DNA of 64,000 nucleotides, taken from NCBI RefSeq assembly GCF_000935045.1, contig NZ_JYKS01000065.1, forward strand, positions 1 to 64,000, written 5' to 3'. The DNA is from Pseudomonas sp. 10-1B (GTDB lineage Bacteria; Pseudomonadota; Gammaproteobacteria; Pseudomonadales; Pseudomonadaceae). The position numbers and the translations under genes were made by a program. This document shows positions 63,290 to 64,000 of the stretch, piece after piece (position 1 is the first letter of the stretch; each line of letters starts with the position of its first letter). The notes under the pieces are model-generated. The model had not been told where the DNA came from, searched no databases, and worked only from the letters and a program-made list of their open reading frames with translations.

Positions 63290-64000
63290 TTACTTCTTGT
63301 CGTCGCCTTTCACTTCTTCGAACTCGGCGTCAACCACGTCATCGTGCTTGGCTTCCGGTTCGGCCTGCTGTGCGCCGCCCTGAGGCTGTTCAGCCGACTG
63401 CTCGGCATACATCTTCTGGGCAACCGGCGCCGAGACCTTGGACAGCTCCTCAACCTTGGCGTCGATCGCAGCCTTGTCGTCGCCTTTGACAGCGGCTTCC
63501 AGGGCAACGACAGCAGCCTCGATGGCGGTTTTCTCTTCGGCGGTAACCTTGTCACCAGCGTCAGCGACCATCTTGCGGGTCGAGTGCACCAGCGCGTCAC
63601 CCTGGTTACGGGCAGCGGCCAGCTCTTCGAACTTGCGGTCTTCCTCGGCGTTGGCCTCGGCATCACGCACCATGCGCTCGATTTCTTCGTCCGACAGGCC
63701 GGAGTTGGCCTTGATCACGATCGACTGCGACTTGCCGGTGGCCTTGTCTTTGGCGCTGACGTGCAGGATGCCGTTGGCGTCGATGTCGAAGGTCACTTCG
63801 ATCTGCGGAACGCCACGCGGAGCCGGCGGGATGTCAGCCAGGTCGAACTTGCCCAGCGACTTGTTCTGTGCAGCCTGCTTACGCTCACCTTGCAGCACGT
63901 GAATGGTCACGGCGCCCTGGTTGTCGTCGGCAGTCGAGAACACCTGCGACTTCTTGGTCGGAATGGTGGTGTTCTTCTCGATCAGCGAAGTCATCACGCC
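63290..64000 (-). CDS. dnaK: Chaperone DnaK (Hsp70), C-terminal part
   Basis: The gene runs off the right edge; 236 C-terminal residues are present. They cover the substrate-binding beta domain (TSLIEKNTTIPTKKSQVFST ... IEVTFDIDANGILHVSAKDK) and the helical lid, ending in the disordered Gln/Gly/Glu-rich tail and the conserved EEVKGDDKK-type terminus that binds partner proteins. The nucleotide-binding domain lies outside the window. Confidence 0.98.
   Translation of the reverse strand, partial: GVMTSLIEKNTTIPTKKSQVFSTADDNQGAVTIHVLQGERKQAAQNKSLGKFDLADIPPAPRGVPQIEVTFDIDANGILHVSAKDKATGKSQSIVIKANSGLSDEEIERMVRDAEANAEEDRKFEELAAARNQGDALVHSTRKMVADAGDKVTAEEKTAIEAAVVALEAAVKGDDKAAIDAKVEELSKVSAPVAQKMYAEQSAEQPQGGAQQAEPEAKHDDVVDAEFEEVKGDDKK

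Overview
The window is a GC-rich chromosomal segment from a fluorescent pseudomonad, most likely the Pseudomonas putida group. The evidence is gene order (msrPQ-pssA-ilvCHI; mrcB; prrF-phuWVUT; dksA-gluQ; cbrXAB-crcZ-pcnB-folK-panBC-pgi-acs; pnp-rpsO-truB-rbfA-infB-nusA-rimP; greA-carBA-dapB-dnaJ-dnaK), the P. putida style REP palindromes, and the two Pseudomonas regulatory RNAs PrrF and CrcZ. No insertion sequence, prophage, integrase, CRISPR array or island boundary is visible. This is core genome, and I found no wholly new multi-gene system.

Layout. 0.2-6.3 kb (minus): methionine sulfoxide repair (msrP, msrQ), phosphatidylserine synthase, and the branched-chain amino acid genes ilvI-ilvH-ilvC. 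6.6-10.1 kb (minus): mrcB (PBP1b), its probable lipoprotein activator lpoP, and a YqcC-like gene. 10.2-12.3 kb (plus): a fused APH-like/AAA kinase protein and a small TfoX C-terminal-type protein. 12.3-16.7 kb: an iron/heme block with a Fur-controlled PrrF sRNA, ChaN-like phuW, the heme ABC transporter phuTUV and, across a Fur box, a small Rieske protein. 16.8-20.4 kb: sfsA, an aminotransferase, dksA and gluQ-RS. 20.6-27.9 kb (plus): the carbon/nitrogen balance module cbrX-cbrA-cbrB, the CrcZ RNA that sequesters Hfq/Crc, then pcnB and folK. 28-38.8 kb: panB-panC, pgi, an acetyl-CoA synthetase, a DUF2236 protein, a large AsmA-like DUF748 protein, and a divergent VOC/monooxygenase pair.

38.9-55 kb is the conserved gamma-proteobacterial information-processing block on the minus strand: rlmE, ftsH, folP, glmM, tpiA, secG, tRNA-Leu, tRNA-fMet, rimP, nusA, infB, rbfA, truB, rpsO, pnp, with yhbY divergent. 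55.4-64 kb is the run dnaK-dnaJ-dapB-carA-carB-greA (minus), ending in a small DUF4149-type membrane protein; dnaK is cut by the window edge.

Regulation is where the interest lies. Iron enters through Fur boxes at prrF and phuT. Carbon status enters through CbrA/CbrB, a sigma54 promoter and CrcZ. The carA leader looks like an attenuator with an arginine-containing leader peptide. Several intercistronic hairpins look like RNA processing or attenuation sites. A GTAACA repeat array sits directly upstream of the panB promoter and resembles the half-sites upstream of crcZ. Thirteen loci carry REP palindromes, including a perfect 41-bp inverted repeat and a nested four-REP cluster.
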